A program made the position numbers and the translations under genes. A stretch of 64,000 nucleotides of DNA from Paenibacillus glacialis (GTDB lineage Bacteria; Bacillota; Bacilli; Paenibacillales; Paenibacillaceae), in NCBI RefSeq assembly GCF_001637205.1, contig NZ_LVJH01000070.1, positions 466,480 through 530,479 of the forward strand, given 5' to 3'. Positions 1-7,317 of the stretch are shown piece by piece; the first letter of the stretch is position 1; every line of letters starts with the position of its first letter. The notes below the pieces were generated by a model that did not search any database, was not told where the DNA came from, and saw nothing but the letters and a program-made list of their open reading frames with translations.

Positions 1-185
1 TTGGTAAACGTGAATTTGATAAATTTTCTAACAAGTTTACTGAAATTTCTTCCAACAATACATTTAATCTTCTTCAATTTTTTGGTCGTCTTAATGAAAT
101 GAATGTCTCCGATGAAGATCAAGCAATAAAAGTGAAAGTGTTGTTTTGGAAATTCCTTGAGAAGTACAAAAAAGATAAGAATTAA
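1..185 (+). CDS. C-terminal end of an unidentified protein (partial)
   Basis: An open frame enters from the left edge in the third frame and ends at the TAA at 183-185, giving about 60 residues of a charged, Lys/Glu-rich C-terminus with several Phe and Leu (it ends KYKKDKN). No start lies inside the window. It runs opposite to the phage early operon, so it may be separate cargo or an accessory prophage gene. I do not recognise the family and infer no function. Confidence 0.5.
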   Translation, partial: GKREFDKFSNKFTEISSNNTFNLLQFFGRLNEMNVSDEDQAIKVKVLFWKFLEKYKKDKN

Positions 186-243
186 ATCATCCATTATTCC
201 CTGTCAAGGATAGATCATTTAAAAGTAAAATCTACATGAAGCA

Positions 244-321
244 TAGAAAAGGCGAGAAGATTTACGCCCCAGTTTAGTGCTACATTCAAGCAGCTGTGCG
301 TGTCATTCTCGCCTATTTCTA
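244..321. repeat. Long imperfect inverted repeat, structured-RNA candidate
   Basis: The arms at 244-258 and 306-321 are complementary (the core AGGCGAGAA pairs with TTCTCGCCT, extended by TAGAAA against TTTCTA). The 47-nt loop can fold further: ACGC at 264-267 with GCGT at 298-301, and TGCT at 278-281 with AGCA at 289-292. No T-run follows, so it is not a plain terminator. No convincing gene overlaps it. Confidence 0.5.
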
Positions 322-392
322 CAATACAAATATAACATGTAAAAAGTCCAAAGATCGGACATAGACCGGACAAAAAGCGGACACTCTCTCTA

Positions 393-839
393 CTAGTCGT
401 CTTGTAGCATAACCAGTCCAAGCATTCCTGCCAAACGGTAAATTGCCACGGACTTGATACGACGGTAATGCCGATCGCTATACCCTAAATTTTCCGCTAC
501 ATCATAATCCCAAACATCGTCATCATCCATGTATCGATTACGGATAAGCTTTTGTTGCCTTCCCCCAAGGCGACCAATTGCTTTCTCCGCACGCTCAATA
601 TGCCTCCGTCTTCGATCCGGTTCATCCACATTACGAGTCGCAATATTCCCTGTCTGATCACTTGTGGTACCCGTGTTTCCTCGAGGCATGTCGCTATATA
701 CTGCCGTCATAGTTGGTTCATCCGGGATATATTCTGTAACTATATATTCTCTAGCCTGCTGCAGATATTTTTCAACAGCGTCTCTAGTGGCTTCCTCGTC
801 GATCCGGTGGATATCGAATGATAATTGTTGAGCTCCCAT
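393..839 (-). CDS. ArpU-family phage late transcription regulator
   Basis: A 148-residue protein of the ArpU family, sigma-70-region-4-like proteins that switch on late packaging, structural and lysis genes in phages of Gram-positive bacteria. The C-terminal half carries the typical run of a basic helix (RRRRHIERAEKAIGRL), a middle KLIRNRYMDDDD section and a final HTH (ENLGYSDRHYRRIKSVAIYRL). I use the ATG at 839 because a GAGGGG motif lies 9 nt upstream; the ATG at 848 sits directly on that motif. It is the last recognisable gene of the leftward early operon, where late regulators usually sit, so late genes are expected beyond the window edge. Confidence 0.85.
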   Translation of the reverse strand: MGAQQLSFDIHRIDEEATRDAVEKYLQQAREYIVTEYIPDEPTMTAVYSDMPRGNTGTTSDQTGNIATRNVDEPDRRRRHIERAEKAIGRLGGRQQKLIRNRYMDDDDVWDYDVAENLGYSDRHYRRIKSVAIYRLAGMLGLVMLQDD

Positions 840-891
840 TCCCCTCATCCCCTCATGTGTTATAATTCATGAGAGGTAACAATTACTGATT

Positions 892-922
892 GACCCCCGC
901 GCCCGGCCAGGTAATGGGGGTC
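892..922. terminator. Hairpin between phage genes
   Basis: GACCCCC (892-898) pairs with GGGGGTC (916-922) around a 17-nt loop. A T-rich tract follows on the plus strand only, although neighbouring genes are read leftward. It may be a processing or attenuation hairpin in the early mRNA. Confidence 0.3.
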
Positions 923-948
923 TTTGCTTTGTGACTATGCATTAATCC

Positions 949-1119
949 TTACGATCGATTATTTAGTAGATCAATTGCTTCCCGATCTGTTAGTCCATAT
1001 TTTTCTGCTATCTCTCGTCCAAGTCTTTTGAAGTCCCCTACCGTTTTGCATTTTTCTCTCATTAATCTAATTCCATCAAGTTGGCCCAAAGTTATATTTT
1101 TATATCCTTCAGTTTTCAT
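949..1119 (-). CDS. Small phage protein, 56 residues
   Basis: ATG at 1119 is preceded by GGAGGGAAGAA, a good ribosome binding site. The product begins MKTEGYKNIT and ends DLLNNRS. The second half (DFKRLGREIAEKYGLTDREA) reads like a small helical domain in which a basic helix is followed by a possible HTH turn. It lies in the leftward early operon just before the ArpU gene. I do not recognise the family; a small regulatory or accessory phage protein is only an inference. Confidence 0.6.
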   Translation of the reverse strand: MKTEGYKNITLGQLDGIRLMREKCKTVGDFKRLGREIAEKYGLTDREAIDLLNNRS

Positions 1120-1265
1120 TTCTTCCCTCCCAGTCTACCTAAATATTTGTAATACATAGTACAAGTGGTGTAGGAGAGCCTACCCCGCTTGTAGAGTCAT
1201 CACCTATCGTGGTCTACGGCTCTCTTGGATTAGCTCCTTCTAGGTGATTCAGGGATACCACTTTC

Positions 1266-1409
1266 TCAAACGGGTTCGTTATCTATGTTTTCAAATGCTA
1301 TTAGAGCCATATCTGTTTGTGGCATACCGTCGTAGCAATTTCCTATGCCCCACTCAGGGTGAATTTGATGCTTAACTTGTATTAGAACTTTATTATCGTC
1401 TCGTGCCAT
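1266..1409 (-). CDS. Small phage protein, 47 residues
   Basis: ATG at 1409 has AAGGAGG about 10 nt upstream. An upstream ATG next to the same motif opens only a 7-codon frame. The product begins MARDDNKVLIQ and contains GIGNCYDGMPQTDMALIAFE, with one Cys. It reads as a compact soluble mini-protein in the early operon. No family recognised. Confidence 0.5.
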   Translation of the reverse strand: MARDDNKVLIQVKHQIHPEWGIGNCYDGMPQTDMALIAFENIDNEPV

Positions 1410-1531
1410 TACCGTTCATCCTCCTTAGGTTGGGAGAGGCTATACCTCAATCCCGATTTCAATTTCCTAATACGGACCTTTTGGCTAGGTTATTCGGGTA
1501 ACACTATCAGTCTTACATTAAAATTATTTTC

Positions 1532-1560
1532 TTGGACATAATAACTACGTTGAAAATTAT
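1532..1560 (+). promoter_or_regulatory. Candidate promoter of the DUF3231 gene
   Basis: TTGGAC (1532-1537) and AATTAT (1555-1560) are separated by 17 nt, about 20 nt upstream of the ribosome binding site AAGGAGC. The -10 match is weak. Its position in front of an isolated plus-strand gene is the main support. Confidence 0.35.
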
Positions 1561-1580
1561 GAATTGAAGGAGCTAAAATA

Positions 1581-2096
1581 ATGGGTATTTTAAACGGCAA
1601 TCCGAAAGATGAACCATTGCATTATGGTGAAATTTTTAGTGTATGGAGTGGCTCTGTGGTTGCCAGAGGAGCTGTATCATGCTACCAAGCATTTTTAAAC
1701 CACGCTGGTGACAAGGACCTTAAAAAAATACTTAATGATCTTATTGATCAAGCAAACCTAGAGATTAAAGAATTTGATAAACTACTTACTGAAAACGGAA
1801 TTGCTCCCGCACCAATCATGCCTGAAAGACCACCAGTAAAACTTGAAGATATCCCTGCTGGCGCAAGATTTACTGATCCTGAAATAGCTGCTAAAATTGG
1901 CGCAGATGCTGCTATTGGGCTGGTTGCTTGTAGCCAAGCTATGGGTCAATCAATTAGAGTGGATGTTGGTGCTTTATTCGCTAAATACCATCTCACTACA
2001 GCAGCTTTGGGAGTTAAGATCCTTGAAATCAGCAAGGAAAAAGGTTGGCTAATCCCTCCTCCTCTTCAAGTGAAGAGACCTGAATCAGAAGCTTAA
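1581..2096 (+). CDS. DUF3231 family protein, cargo gene in the prophage
   Basis: A 171-residue all-alpha protein resembling the DUF3231 family, common in Bacillales and related to ferritin-like or coat-associated proteins. The N-terminus GILNGNPKDEPLHYGEIFSVWS and the repeated helical pattern (CYQAFLNHAGDKDLKKIL, QANLEIKEFDKLL) support this. It has no signal peptide or membrane segment. ATG 1581 has AAGGAGC upstream. It points against the surrounding early operon, has its own promoter candidate and is closed by a hairpin terminator. This is the pattern of a moron or lysogenic-conversion gene. Molecular function is unknown. Confidence 0.75.
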   Translation: MGILNGNPKDEPLHYGEIFSVWSGSVVARGAVSCYQAFLNHAGDKDLKKILNDLIDQANLEIKEFDKLLTENGIAPAPIMPERPPVKLEDIPAGARFTDPEIAAKIGADAAIGLVACSQAMGQSIRVDVGALFAKYHLTTAALGVKILEISKEKGWLIPPPLQVKRPESEA

Positions 2097-2109
2097 ATGT
2101 AATTTATAG

Positions 2110-2135
2110 TCCTGCTCATTGAGCAGGATTTCTTT
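2110..2135 (+). terminator. Rho-independent terminator after the DUF3231 gene
   Basis: TCCTGCTC (2110-2117) pairs with GAGCAGGA (2121-2128) around an ATT loop, followed by TTTCTTTG. It ends the single plus-strand transcript before the convergent phage genes. Confidence 0.8.
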
Positions 2136-2137
2136 GT

Positions 2138-2317
2138 TTAGGTTTTACACCCTATAATTGTGTCATGACTCGGTATCCCCTTAATGCTGTTGCGCTTTAT
2201 TCGTACTGTAAGGCTGTCCACTACCGCTCCTTTGTCCACTCTTGGCATTCCGAACAATACATAGATGGCTTCAATTGTAATCTCTCCTTTGTTGCACTTT
2301 ATGTGTCTTTTACGCAT
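2138..2317 (-). CDS. Small phage protein, 59 residues
   Basis: The frame starts at ATG 2317 and encodes a basic product beginning MRKRHIKCNKGEITIEAIYVL and ending TIIGCKT. The middle (PRVDKGAVVDSLTVRIKRNS) has an alternating beta-like pattern. No clear Shine-Dalgarno precedes the ATG; AAAGGAGAG lies inside the frame, so a different short product is possible. It fills the gap between the acidic phage protein and the DUF3231 terminator. Function unknown. Confidence 0.4.
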   Translation of the reverse strand: MRKRHIKCNKGEITIEAIYVLFGMPRVDKGAVVDSLTVRIKRNSIKGIPSHDTIIGCKT

Positions 2318-2325
2318 TAGTTAAA

Positions 2326-2344
2326 CCGGACCCACTTAGTCCGG
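2326..2344. repeat. Short inverted repeat
   Basis: CCGGAC (2326-2331) and GTCCGG (2339-2344) form a 6-bp dyad with a 7-nt centre just upstream of the small minus-strand gene. It could be a regulatory dyad, but nothing else supports this. Confidence 0.25.
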
Positions 2345-2467
2345 ACACATAAACCTTCCAGTGGCATTTATATCTTCAGTCCTCTCTCAAAATAGAATGT
2401 ATGTTTGGTCACAAGGCCGTAACTTGCCCGTTCCGGATCCCTGTGACCCAGATTGTAAGGAAGAAGC

Positions 2468-3583
2468 CTAAGCTGCTCCACCATCTTTCATCATTTGTGT
2501 TACACGCTTTTTATAAGCGGAATACTTCGAACTGATCTGAGTACTAGGCACTCCTGTTTCCCTCGAAATATCCATCCACGTCTTACCATCCTCTTTACGT
2601 TGTTTCAGAAGCGATGGGAAATCGAACGGGATATCTTCGAATGTAGGACGATTGGTTAGAATGTAATGCTCCAGCTCATCTTTATCGATTACTACTACTG
2701 CCGGATCCGCCCCTGAACTATCTTGTTCGTTTGATTCGCCATTACCGCTACTTTGAGCACCATCGTTGTACTTATCCTCGCCATTCAGACCTATTGGATC
2801 TTCGAAATCTAATTCCTTATTACCAGAGGAACCATCGCCCTCATGCGTCTGATCAGGAATATCGGAACCATCTTCAGTAGCAGGTTCGGTTTTCACTTCA
2901 CTCTCTGCATTTTCTGGATTTTCTTCTGCAGGCGTATCACCCGCGCCATTTTTGTCTTCTACACCTGGGGCATTCTCTACTTTAGTGTTATGGTCATCCT
3001 TGGCCGTAGGCTCCGCCTGAACTTTACCCTTACGCCATTCATCCCATTTAGCAGCTAATGGTGCCACACGCTTTCGGTACTCATCTACCATCATTACAAA
3101 GATACCAACACCCATATCTTCTTCACCAGCAAGCTTCAGGTAAGTGTCGCCTTCGTTAAGGCGTTCTGTGATCTCAAGGAAATCATGATTCAGATCATCA
3201 TAATGTGGAGCCATACCACTCAAGATAAAGTCATTTATAATGTTAAGATCAATGGTAGCGGCTTCTTCCTTAGTTTCAATTCTCTCGGCAGGAAGTCCCA
3301 GATCAAGAGAAAGTTGCTCGCCTTCGGGCTTGGCTACTGTGACAACACCGCTACTATTGATCGCATACCTGGTAATCGGTTTACCTGTCATTGCATTTTT
3401 CATGACTTTATACGTCACGACCTGGGAATCTAGACCCCCAATAACCTGCTGCTCCAACATGCTTTGAAGTGTGTTGTACTGACCGTCCAGCACATATGCA
3501 GGGATGCTGATTGTAACTTCTGTTTCTTCAGCCGACTTTAGATTGATCTTTTTAAGTGTTCCTTTGAAATTTATAAAACTCAT
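2468..3583 (-). CDS. Phage protein with long acidic linker and C-terminal HTH-like segment
   Basis: 371 residues in three parts. An N-terminal domain of about 195 residues (MSFINFKGTLKKI..., with the VITYKVMKN-like strand pattern) is seen in phage early regions and has no known role. A linker from about 200 to 300 is rich in Glu, Asp, Gly, Ser and Asn. A basic C-terminus (KEDGKTWMDISRETGVPSTQISSKYSAYKKR) looks like an HTH of the 'when is it this residue's turn to bind' resolvase/sigma type. The start is 2 nt from the stop of the resolvase gene, so the two are probably co-translated. A DNA-binding role in replication or recombination is inferred. Confidence 0.65.
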   Translation of the reverse strand: MSFINFKGTLKKINLKSAEETEVTISIPAYVLDGQYNTLQSMLEQQVIGGLDSQVVTYKVMKNAMTGKPITRYAINSSGVVTVAKPEGEQLSLDLGLPAERIETKEEAATIDLNIINDFILSGMAPHYDDLNHDFLEITERLNEGDTYLKLAGEEDMGVGIFVMMVDEYRKRVAPLAAKWDEWRKGKVQAEPTAKDDHNTKVENAPGVEDKNGAGDTPAEENPENAESEVKTEPATEDGSDIPDQTHEGDGSSGNKELDFEDPIGLNGEDKYNDGAQSSGNGESNEQDSSGADPAVVVIDKDELEHYILTNRPTFEDIPFDFPSLLKQRKEDGKTWMDISRETGVPSTQISSKYSAYKKRVTQMMKDGGAA

Positions 3584-3585
3584 GA

Positions 3586-4119
3586 TTATGCCACTCCCTT
3601 AATGAATTTTTGGTGATAGGCCCAGCAAAGTGCGATAGCGTCCGAAGGATCAAAGCGACGCTCTTTAACATCGCCTGCTTTATACTTGCCTTTCGGATGG
3701 TTAAGCTTGTACAACACCGGCACAGCAATTTCGTCATAATCTATGTCAAATAACATCTGCATTTCTAATGCCACGGTTTCCTTATCTGCGTTACCCTTAC
3801 CCGTCTGCATCTTAAGCTCTGTCGGTCGTATTCCTTCTACTGGCTTTCCAAGATGGAGTGCAGCTAACGTGACCATCGAATATGCTCCGACAAGTGCCAG
3901 TACACTATTTGCATTTTTGAAGTGAACCGGACGTTCCAACACCACCATATCCGGATCTTCCTGTTCTATCAGTCGAAATGTATCCTGGTAGATAGCATCT
4001 AACACTTTAGGCATCTCTATCTTTGAATAATCTCTTAATCCAAAATCAATAGGCTTTCCGTTTTGCATCGTGGCCCATCCTGCATAGTTGGTGCCGTGAT
4101 CTATTCCCATTGTCTTCAT
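3586..4119 (-). CDS. RuvC-like Holliday junction resolvase (phage)
   Basis: A 177-residue RNase H-fold endonuclease. RuvC-type acidic positions are visible: D7 in MGIDHGT, E62 in VVLERP, and D157/D160 in FDPSDAIALCWAY. In phages this enzyme cuts branched DNA left by recombination-dependent replication before packaging. It is distinct from the chromosomal ruvC at 54.5-55.0 kb. ATG 4119 is preceded by GAGGGGAAGC at good spacing. It follows the DnaB module and is probably made with the protein just downstream. Confidence 0.85.
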   Translation of the reverse strand: MKTMGIDHGTNYAGWATMQNGKPIDFGLRDYSKIEMPKVLDAIYQDTFRLIEQEDPDMVVLERPVHFKNANSVLALVGAYSMVTLAALHLGKPVEGIRPTELKMQTGKGNADKETVALEMQMLFDIDYDEIAVPVLYKLNHPKGKYKAGDVKERRFDPSDAIALCWAYHQKFIKGVA

Positions 4120-4249
4120 GTAATTGCTTCCCCTCTTTCCGAACCGGTTTCATCCACGGGTGGATCATATATACCTCTCCGATCTGCCGTCCCTCATCGT
4201 CATATATCAATTCCCACGGAATCTCTTGGAAGAATGGATCAACCAACAT
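4046..4249 (-). CDS. Small phage protein overlapping the resolvase start
   Basis: A 67-residue frame from ATG 4249, beginning MLVDPFFQEIPWELIYDDEG and continuing EVYMIHPWMKPVRKEGKQ. It overlaps the preceding gene by 11 nt and the resolvase gene by 74 nt; the last 25 residues, read over the resolvase start, look like chance sequence. A GTG at 4273 is an alternative start. The first 45 residues look like real protein. Function unknown. Confidence 0.5.
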   Translation of the reverse strand: MLVDPFFQEIPWELIYDDEGRQIGEVYMIHPWMKPVRKEGKQLHEDNGNRSRHQLCRMGHDAKRKAY

Positions 4250-4436
4250 TTTGGACACCGCCACTTCGATCACAAATCACAGACTCAAATTCCGCAATTC
4301 CCTCGAGCAACACCGAAGCATCAATCCCCTTGAATTTAGTTTCCAGCTCATCATGAGTGGGCACTTGTCCGCTGTTCATGAAGCAAATCTTCATATACTC
4401 ATACACAGACCAACAACTCCAAATCTTCCCCATCAT
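4239..4436 (-). CDS. Small phage protein, 65 residues
   Basis: Starts at ATG 4436, overlapping the stop of the DUF6906-like gene by ATGA, with GGAGGGG just upstream. The core VPTHDELETKFKGIDASVLLEGIAEFE reads as two amphipathic helices. The neighbours show it belongs to the replication operon. No family recognised. Confidence 0.65.
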   Translation of the reverse strand: MMGKIWSCWSVYEYMKICFMNSGQVPTHDELETKFKGIDASVLLEGIAEFESVICDRSGGVQNVG

Positions 4437-4591
4437 GCACCCCTCCGTAACGTTCTCGGCTTCCCTGAGAATCGGTTAATAATTACTAATTCTGTCGTAG
4501 TGTCTCGTTCCACCAACCAGTTTTCAACAATTAAACCGGCTAATTTTATGTCTATCTTCTGCCTACGTGTAGGTCGCTTACCGCTTTTCAT
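4433..4591 (-). CDS. DUF6906-like small phage protein
   Basis: 52 residues from ATG 4591, with AGGGGGAAC upstream. A GTG at 4615 in the same frame would overlap dnaB and is less likely. The sequence KSGKRPTRRQKIDIKLAGL, then ENWLV and a beta-rich tail (ELVIINRFSGKPR), matches the small basic family found next to replication genes in Bacillus and Paenibacillus phages. Its role is not known. It is coupled to the next gene by a 4-nt overlap. Confidence 0.75.
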   Translation of the reverse strand: MKSGKRPTRRQKIDIKLAGLIVENWLVERDTTTELVIINRFSGKPRTLRRGA

Positions 4592-4602
4592 CTTTGTTCC
4601 CC

Positions 4603-6012
4603 CTAATTCGCCCACCGGCGTTTATTTGTATCCTTCACCTCAGGTTGTTTTGGCTGACTGTCATGTGCTCGTTCGTAATTCACAAATTTATTGAAGTTCT
4701 TCAGGAATACGAGCTCTACTGTTCCGACTGGACCATTACGCTGCTTAGCGATAATAATTTCGATGATATTCTTTTTCTCTGTGTCCTGGTTGTAATAGTC
4801 ATCCCGGTACAAGAAGGCAACAATATCCGCATCCTGCTCAATGGATCCTGACTCCCGAAGGTCAGACATCATAGGGCGCTTGTCCTGTCGTTGCTCTACT
4901 CCCCGACTTAGTTGGGATAAAGCCACCACCGGAACTTCCAGCTCACGAGCAATCTGCTTGAGGGTACGAGAGATTTCAGACACTTCCTGCTGGCGGTTCT
5001 CACCACGTTTACCAGATCCAGCAATCAGCTGCAGGTAATCGATAACAATAAGTCCTAGTCCATGTTTTTTCTTAAGTCGGCGACATTTGTTACGAATTTC
5101 GTGGACCGTAATCGTTGGAGAGTCATCGATAAAAATGTTTGTCTCACCCAACACACTAACCGCACTCGCTGTCCGCTCCCAATCTCCGTCCTCGAATTTC
5201 CCTGTCTTGATCTTGCTAGCGTCCAGGTTACCCTCTGCACTAATCATACGATCTCCCAGTTGTGGAGCTGACATTTCCAAACTAAAAACTGCCACGGTCT
5301 CGTTCGTTTTAACTGCAACGTTCTGTGCAATATTTAAAGCGAATGCCGTCTTACCCACCGAAGGACGAGCAGCGACGATAATTAGATCGTTTTTTTGGAA
5401 CCCAGCTGTCATAGCATCCAAATCACTAAATCCACTAGGTATGCCTGTGACACTCCCGTTGTCCTTATTGGCAAACCGTTGCTCTATCCCGTCATAGGAG
5501 TTCATCATCACTTGGCGTATCGGCTTGAATTCTTGTGTAGGAGCTGCCTGGTCGGATAACTTAGCCGCTGCCACTTGCATGTTGGCGATCACTTGCTGTG
5601 CATCACCGCTCTCAACCGCATCGATGAACTGTTTCCTGGCCGCTTCGATCAGCTGGCGCAACATGTATTTATCCTGCAGGATCGATATGTACTGCTCAAT
5701 GTTTGCGGCGGTAGGAACAGAATGAGCCATACGGGATAAATAACTCACCCCACCAACTGTGTCCAACTTCCCTCGATCGTTCAGGTGTGATGATAAAGTG
5801 ACGATATCTATTGACTCACCTGCTTCAGATAGCTCGATCATGGATTCAAAGATGTTCCGATGGGCTACATTAAAAAATGACTTAGGTTGCAACAAGGATG
5901 CTTCTTCCATGGCTTCCCCTGCTGCATCGATCAGGACGGCGCCTAATACAGATATTTCAGCGTCTTGGCTATTCGGTGGATCAATCTTCTCGAGTTCTGC
6001 CAAGCTTTGCAT
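4603..6012 (-). CDS. dnaB: Replicative DNA helicase, DnaB/DnaC type (phage)
   Basis: A 469-residue RecA-fold hexameric helicase that unwinds the phage replication fork 5' to 3'. The N-terminal primase-interacting domain starts near PPNSQDAEISVLGAVL. Walker A is ARPSVGKTA at about 215-223, Walker B is LIVIDYLQL at about 321-329, and the late KQRNGPVG motif (arginine-finger region) is near 430. Length is normal. The start overlaps the upstream G39P-like gene by 32 nt, so helicase and loader are translationally coupled. It is a phage copy, given its place between loader, initiator and resolvase genes. Confidence 0.95.
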   Translation of the reverse strand: MQSLAELEKIDPPNSQDAEISVLGAVLIDAAGEAMEEASLLQPKSFFNVAHRNIFESMIELSEAGESIDIVTLSSHLNDRGKLDTVGGVSYLSRMAHSVPTAANIEQYISILQDKYMLRQLIEAARKQFIDAVESGDAQQVIANMQVAAAKLSDQAAPTQEFKPIRQVMMNSYDGIEQRFANKDNGSVTGIPSGFSDLDAMTAGFQKNDLIIVAARPSVGKTAFALNIAQNVAVKTNETVAVFSLEMSAPQLGDRMISAEGNLDASKIKTGKFEDGDWERTASAVSVLGETNIFIDDSPTITVHEIRNKCRRLKKKHGLGLIVIDYLQLIAGSGKRGENRQQEVSEISRTLKQIARELEVPVVALSQLSRGVEQRQDKRPMMSDLRESGSIEQDADIVAFLYRDDYYNQDTEKKNIIEIIIAKQRNGPVGTVELVFLKNFNKFVNYERAHDSQPKQPEVKDTNKRRWAN

Positions 6013-6325
6013 ATAATGCCTCCCTCATTCCTGTTGGTGGTGGAACAGCGGTCTTCTTCCACAATTCGAGTTGTGCAAAATAGGCTTGTGTTTCTTTACG
6101 CATCCGAGTTCGCTCCAGTTGTTCACCCTGTCTGCCGCGGATCTCCGCAATGTTTGGTGGCCACTTTTCCGTGAGGATATGTTGTTCAACATTCGCTCGA
6201 GCAGTGTCAAATGGGAAATCATTTAGGTATTTGTGGTGATGATCGACACTTTCTTTGCTAGTGTCAATGCTAGGATAAGCACGTCTAAGTAACTCTAAGA
6301 GGTCAATGACCTGCAATTTGTTCAC
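5981..6325 (-). CDS. G39P-type helicase loader/inhibitor
   Basis: 114 residues. It resembles the SPP1 G39P family, which binds the replicative helicase, holds it inactive and delivers it to the initiator at the origin. The N-terminal pattern VNKLQVIDLLELLRRAYP, then FPFDTARANVEQHI and KWPPNIAEIRG, is typical. I place the start at GTG 6325 because GAGAGGAG lies 7 nt upstream and the protein then begins where the family usually begins; the frame is open upstream to 6367. It overlaps the initiator gene by 23 nt and dnaB by 32 nt. Confidence 0.8.
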   Translation of the reverse strand: MNKLQVIDLLELLRRAYPSIDTSKESVDHHHKYLNDFPFDTARANVEQHILTEKWPPNIAEIRGRQGEQLERTRMRKETQAYFAQLELWKKTAVPPPTGMREALYAKLGRTRED

Positions 6326-7274
6326 GCCGTATCTCCTCTCGCATTCTTTCAAGTTCATCCAAATCACGCTGTTGTTTTGTCTTACTTTGTTTCCGTTCGG
6401 GGTATTTCTTTACCGAACCGGAAGATTCGGAATTTGCAATTTTAATATCATTCAGTAATTGATTCCATATCCCGTCGATTACCTTCTGACAATAAGAAAA
6501 AAGGTTGATCTCGGCTGACTCCCACCGCTTCTGTTTGTCGTGCCTTGCAAATGAAAGGTCTATCCCAAAGAAAATGAACTCTATCGGAATCGCTATCTTA
6601 GCAAGTAGCATCATAGGTTTATAATCAGCAGTTGATGATGAAAGCTTGCCTTTCCGATTAAGGTAATAACGATCGATTTCACTAAACCGCTTGGAAACGG
6701 ATTTTTCATCGAGATGTATTTCGTTCAATGGCATGGAAGCCAAAACGGTTGTTAGAACCCCGCATCTCTCATTTGTAAATCGATGGTCATCTAATCCATC
6801 TATCAATCTATCAATCAAGATCTTTATAATATCTTTATTAGAGTGGACATTTTTGTCCAAGAGAGTAGACATTTTTGTCTCTTCTCTACCCTCCAGAGTG
6901 GACATATCTGTCTCTTCTCTTTCTTCAGAGTGGACATTTTTGTCCATCTTATTTCGATATTTTTTAGAGTTCCTAACGGTGAAAATGAGACCATATGGTG
7001 CTCTAGTAACTCGTATATAACCATGATCTTCGAGCGTATCAATCCATCTTGAAATTGTCTTCCTCGCCACTCCGAACTGTTCTGATAGATCATCAAGTTT
7101 GATAGGCTTATTCCCAAGGACAATGCCCCAAGATACCCCTTCCTCATCTTCCTTATCTTTGGTTACGGAGCTGATGCACCAAAGGAATAGCCATATCGCT
7201 GTGCTTATTTTGTTGTAGTGTTCTGGCTCTAATAAACCGGAGTAGATTGGAAAAGGGTAACTATCTTTGGGCAT
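6303..7274 (-). CDS. Phage replication initiator with N-terminal winged helix
   Basis: About 323 residues from ATG 7274 (AGGGG 9 nt upstream; an in-frame TTG at 7301 is less likely). The N-terminus (PFPIYSGLLEPEHYNKISTAIWLFLW, then KLDDLSEQFGVARKTISRWIDTLEDHGYI) is a winged-helix DNA-binding domain of lambda-O/DnaD type initiators. The middle is a low-complexity linker that repeats DKNVHS and MSTL; it is encoded by the iterons at 6840-6945, so origin and gene coincide. The basic C-terminus ends RREEIRREQIAGH. It sits directly upstream of loader and helicase. Confidence 0.8.
   Translation of the reverse strand: MPKDSYPFPIYSGLLEPEHYNKISTAIWLFLWCISSVTKDKEDEEGVSWGIVLGNKPIKLDDLSEQFGVARKTISRWIDTLEDHGYIRVTRAPYGLIFTVRNSKKYRNKMDKNVHSEEREETDMSTLEGREETKMSTLLDKNVHSNKDIIKILIDRLIDGLDDHRFTNERCGVLTTVLASMPLNEIHLDEKSVSKRFSEIDRYYLNRKGKLSSSTADYKPMMLLAKIAIPIEFIFFGIDLSFARHDKQKRWESAEINLFSYCQKVIDGIWNQLLNDIKIANSESSGSVKKYPERKQSKTKQQRDLDELERMREEIRREQIAGH
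6840..6945. repeat. Four 19-bp iterons, probable phage replication origin
   Basis: Four near-identical copies of AGAGTGGACATTTTTGTCC occur at 6840-6858, 6862-6880, 6895-6913 and 6927-6945. Each is itself a dyad (GGACA...TGTCC). Copies 1 and 4 are identical; copies 2 and 3 differ at 2-3 positions. An AT-rich stretch with TCTATCAATC and ATCTTTATAAT lies beside them at 6805-6840. The array lies inside the initiator gene, as in lambda O and SPP1-like phages. Confidence 0.8.
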
Positions 7275-7317
7275 ACTCTTCATCCCCTGCCTATATTGCA
7301 ATAATCTTGATTATTAG

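Noticed and set aside
215..421. 68-codon minus-strand open frame
   Set aside because: It covers the inverted repeat at 244-321 and the end of the ArpU gene, lacks a ribosome binding site, and its Cys/Phe-rich composition looks like noncoding sequence.
2418..2452. GGTCACA...TGTGACC inverted repeat as terminator of the acidic protein gene
   Set aside because: The loop is long and no T-run follows on the minus strand; it may form but cannot be called a terminator.
4063..4694. Overlapping plus-strand frames opposite the small phage genes
   Set aside because: The minus-strand genes have ribosome binding sites and ATGA overlaps; the plus-strand frames have neither and show shadow composition.
5062..5497. 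Plus-strand frames inside dnaB
   Set aside because: Shadow frames of the helicase gene, with no ribosome binding site.
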